NCBI GenBank assembly: GCA_021234155.1
Contig: JAJEKV010000024.1
Coordinates: 12,996,913 to 13,060,912, forward strand
Length of the DNA: 64,000 nucleotides
DNA from: Isoetes taiwanensis
Lineage: Eukaryota; Streptophyta; Lycopodiopsida; Isoetales; Isoetaceae
Reading direction: 5' to 3'
In this document: positions 61,011 through 64,000 of the stretch, one piece after another
Layout of the letters: each line of letters opens with the position of its first letter
Position numbering within the stretch: position 1 is the first letter of the stretch
Made by a program: the position numbers and the translations under genes
Notes under the pieces: model-generated
Told to the model about the DNA's origin: nothing
Databases searched by the model: none
Seen by the model: the letters and a program-made list of their open reading frames with translations, nothing else

Positions 61011-62230
61011 GTTTAGACTTGCACATCTTGTGAACCATTGAACATAGTTACACTTAGTTCCCAAATGGCATACGAGTGGTATACTAACACATGAAGATTC
61101 AATACATTACATTGGAGTAGGGAATTGTATTGATACAACCATAGGATGACTATATATTAGTCTTGTACTCCAAACGTTTAAAGGTTATATTTTTGGCAAG
61201 TGGTGATATACCTAATAGACTAAAAGTTTGTGTACATCATTTTATCTAAGGCACTATCATGCATTATATTAAAGGATTACTTTGACATTTGGCAGGCTTG
61301 CATGTTAACATGGTTGCCTTGATGGAAAAAGCTCATACATCACATTCATGGACCACATCGTAGCCCACTTATCTCACTTGTGCAACATGTTACTTTATTT
61401 TCAAAGCTAAGCTTATGAATGCTTTTTTGATACATAAAATAAATTTGATATTCTTCATATCCTATCCTATCCTACATATATAATTGAGAATGTCCGATAG
61501 GGACGTCCACGTGGCAAAAAATGTGAAGCTCTAAAACTTAACGCATGTTTTTCCCGGACATTTTTTGCAAGAAAAAAAGAAAAGAAAAAATGATGCTCCG
61601 GTTCCTGAGGCCTGCATCGCCTTCATCGTCGGCCGCCATAGCCGTAGTCGTAAGAATTTCGGCACAATCTCTGCCAGATATAGAAAACTCAGGTGTTGTG
61701 CGCTTTCCATCCTGATTTTGAACACCCAGATCAATGCATGCTGCTCTAGAAATAACAGAAAGGAGATGAAAAGCCATAAAGGATTCATCATGATCTCCTT
61801 AAGCAAGATGTTTGAATCTGTTGCTTATATAAAAGGGGATCGCCATCTGCATTTATCATTTCTTAACAGATGGGCATTCTGCACGGCCTTTTGTGACTGT
61901 TTTCATTTTCATTTATGTGACGAACCCATTTTCAGATTTCAAGCATGCATGTATTAAACTTCAATTCATGTCGTTCTTCGACAATCAACAAGAAAATGTG
62001 CTGCAACGAAAGGGAAAACGTGATTCTTCATATGTTGCACCAAGCCCCAAAGAGCATAGACAAGTAGCTAAGCAGAAGAATAGGGCGGCCTCTTCATATC
62101 CCCTTTCGGCCCTCTCTTTTTCTCCATTTCTTTCCCAAATCCCTTCTTCTATGCCTAAAAAATCATTTCACCACTGTTTTTACAGATTAAAGACATCTGT
62201 GCCACATCTGACTTTCCCTGCCCTCTCTGG
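61011..62230. other. Intergenic, nothing assigned
   Basis: AT-rich DNA. Overlapping frames of 79-130 codons at 61531-61957 on both strands have no recognised domain. Confidence 0.4.
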
Positions 62231-62233
62231 CTT

Positions 62234-62301
62234 CGAGTAAATCTGTTGAATAAATGTGTGGGCAGCCCGAGTAAATCTGTTGAATAAATGTGTGGGCAGC
62301 C
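62234..62301. repeat. Exact 34-bp tandem duplication
   Basis: CGAGTAAATCTGTTGAATAA plus 14 bp occurs at 62234-62267 and immediately again at 62268-62301. A recent slippage or duplication event. Confidence 0.95.
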
Positions 62302-62635
62302 CGCCTGTGTGTTGTGATATTGTTTCAGTAAATTGTGAAATGTGGCACACAGTTTCCAACAAAAGCAAAGGAATGACTGAAGACAAACCCAGGGATCTCT
62401 CAAGGCCATAGCTTGCAGAAATCTTGCACCCCAAGAAAAACAGAAATCATGTTGGTGCTTCCCAGATTCGCACAGGTTCTTCGCCGGTTTTTCCAGGTTG
62501 CATTGCTGGGTTGGGCTGCATCGACTTCACTGGCATTCATAGGTTTACCCAGCAAAATCTTTACGCTTAGATGCTCCACAGCCCCATAGGTTGGCTCAAG
62601 ATATAAATACCCTGGTTTCGGGGATCCCGGAGCTA

Positions 62636-63337
62636 GAGATCCCGTCCTCCGGAATCCCCAGGCATTCTCGACGGGATCCGTTCGGGGACCCCCGTTTTTC
62701 GGTACTGACACATGCAGGTACCTGTCAGGTCGATCCGGGTCGTCCGAAACCCCGTCGAATCTTCGCCGTCCGCAGAGATCCCCTCCTCCGGGATCACGAG
62801 GGCCTGGTCGATATCCTCTCCCGATATCGGCCGTGGTGATCCCCACCTCCGGGATCACATCCATGGCAGGGCCGTGATCCCATCCTCCGGGATCACGCCC
62901 CCCACGACCCCCCATTATCCGCCACGGACGCTGGTGATCCCCGTCTCCGGAATCACGGTCAACGGAACGGTTGTGATCCCCTCCTCCGGGATCACACCAC
63001 CGGCGACACCGTTATCCGCCAGGTTGATCCCCGTCTCTGGGATCACACGTCATGTGCCAAGGTGTCATGTGCCAAGGTCAGGGGCTGACCTGGCCGATGT
63101 GGCCACGTCTGCCTGGCTGTTAGCGGCGACGGTTATCAGCCATTGTGATTCCGACCTCCAGGATCAACACGTTGATTGCACCTGTGATTCCGGAGGCCGG
63201 TATATGAAAGCGTATGGACGTTGGAGATTGATGCGTAGACCCACCCAACGGTCCAGGTTTGAACTTGCCAGCCCATGCACGGACTGGCCACTCGAATGAG
63301 GACACGTGGAGGTTCTGAGACCATCGTCCGGGATCAC
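62636..63337. repeat. Array of 23-bp hairpins (GTGATCCC-N7-GGGATCAC)
   Basis: Units at 62636-62656 (partial), 62776-62796, 62836-62858, 62874-62896, 62934-62956, 62973-62995, 63024-63046 and 63145-63167, and a half unit near 63321-63337. Each has an 8-bp inverted pair around a CTCC-containing 7-nt loop. Spacers differ and often hold TTATCCGCCA or TTATCAGCCA, so this is not a simple satellite. It lies in a GC-rich block directly 5' of the gene starting at 63415, so it may be a promoter or leader with repeated palindromic protein-binding sites. Confidence 0.85.
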
Positions 63338-63414
63338 TCCTGAGTACGTTGTTTTTCTGGTTTCTCTCTGCTGCATGTCGAGGTAGCCTGGTAGAGGAGC
63401 GGAATGCCGCAGGC

Positions 63415-64000
63415 ATGGACGAACTAGAGGAGAAGAGAGAAGAGGTAATCGATTACTAAGTCATTTCAATGAAGAGACATGCATGCCCATTTATATTTTG
63501 AGTATTTTTCTACAGCTAAGGGCTGAAATACAGCCCGAATCACCTCCAAATGGGTTGTTTGATCATGGCAATCTCCATTGGTATCCTGAAGAGCATCAGG
63601 TACCTACTATTCAAGGGGGTGGGCGGATGCTGCTGTGGACCTGCTACATCCACACCAACCGGGTTCAAGATTTTATTCTTGGGGAGCAGAAGAATTCCCA
63701 AGCACCTTGCAACTTCTATCTCCGGAGCTCCGAGGCTGAGAGAGTGTTAAAAAGACCCTACAAAGATTCCTATTTGACCTTGAAGAGGTATAGACATTGT
63801 TAGATTCATGTGTTTTTAATTGGAAATCATCATTGAGTGAACCAAGAAGTTATTGTGTTTGCTTGAAGTTATTTTGATTCATTTGAAGTGGTTCTTTTAG
63901 AATTACACTTAGGTCTACATTGCATAATACAGATATTGGTGTTCATATGGACCTCAAGACATGACAGCAAACACTCATGTGGTTGAGGATGGACCACGTC
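63415..64000 (+). CDS. Start of an unrecognised spliced gene, runs off the window
   Basis: Exon 1 (63415-63444) encodes MDELEEKREE and ends at GAG|GTAATC. Exon 2 (63516-63787) begins after TTTTTCTACAG in the same phase and encodes LRAEIQPESPPNGLFDHGNL, then HWYPEEHQVP, a stretch with RMLLWTCYIHTNRVQDFILG, and SEAERVLKRPYKDSY. It ends at AAGAG|GTATAG. In-phase junctions and non-random protein sequence support a real gene. I do not recognise the family, and no signal peptide or membrane segment is seen in this part. Later exons would lie beyond 64000; 63788-64000 reads as intron. An alternative donor inside exon 2 (CATCAG|GTACCT near 63600) could give a shorter product. Confidence 0.5.

Noticed and set aside
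62636-63337. CRISPR-like direct repeats
   Set aside because: Repeats are palindromic with variable short spacers, no leader or cas genes, and the DNA is eukaryotic.

Overview
This is plant nuclear DNA from a repeat-rich genome. The evidence is spliced genes with GT-AG introns, a plant STAT-type linker/SH2 gene, and broken copies of plant MAPKKK, receptor-like kinase, PPR and EXO70 genes, among plant-type LINEs, Ty3/gypsy and hAT transposons. The lineage cannot be fixed from sequence alone. A large-genome vascular plant (fern, lycophyte or gymnosperm) is my guess, held weakly.

Layout. 0-8.5 kb: gene debris (MAPKKK fragment; a receptor-kinase fragment joined to a PPR fragment), a GTTTCC-rich palindromic repeat and a dead L1-type LINE. 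9.19-12.80 kb: the only clearly intact host gene, an 11-exon SH2-domain protein of about 771 aa. 13-18 kb: mostly featureless, with short tandem and inverted repeats. 17.55-26.19 kb: a tandem repeat of about 404 bp, split by a 7.7 kb insertion carrying a nearly intact minus-strand L1-type LINE whose ORF1 and ORF2 overlap by ATGA. 26.3-27.8 kb: an EXO70 pseudogene. 30.4-31.5 kb: a LINE-related minus-strand copy.

31,620-49,140: a 17.5 kb hAT-superfamily element, the main discovery. It has a 13-bp terminal inverted repeat and a perfect 8-bp target-site duplication (GACCTAGT at 31612-31619 and 49141-49148). Its subterminal regions are rich in variants of GCGTACGCGAAA. A decayed hAT transposase reads inward from the right end. 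From the left end two further genes read inward: an atypical protein-kinase-like gene and a coiled-coil/RING-like gene. Between the two convergent sets lies about 1.6 kb of consecutive long hairpins. A 7.2 kb Ty3/gypsy element with 5-bp target duplication (CTGCT) has inserted into the 5' end of the transposase gene.

49-64 kb: a 5'-truncated LINE ending in (TTA)n; a degenerate second end of the same hAT family, split by a minus-strand L1-type LINE; a longer LINE (56.1-61.0 kb) ending in (CCTT)n; an array of 23-bp hairpins (GTGATCCC...GGGATCAC) at 62.6-63.3 kb; and directly after it the start of an unrecognised spliced gene that runs off the right edge.

Except for the SH2 gene and possibly the gene at the right edge, the coding content is mobile-element or decayed sequence. 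Exon boundaries come from reading frame, splice consensus and remembered family similarity, not from transcripts.
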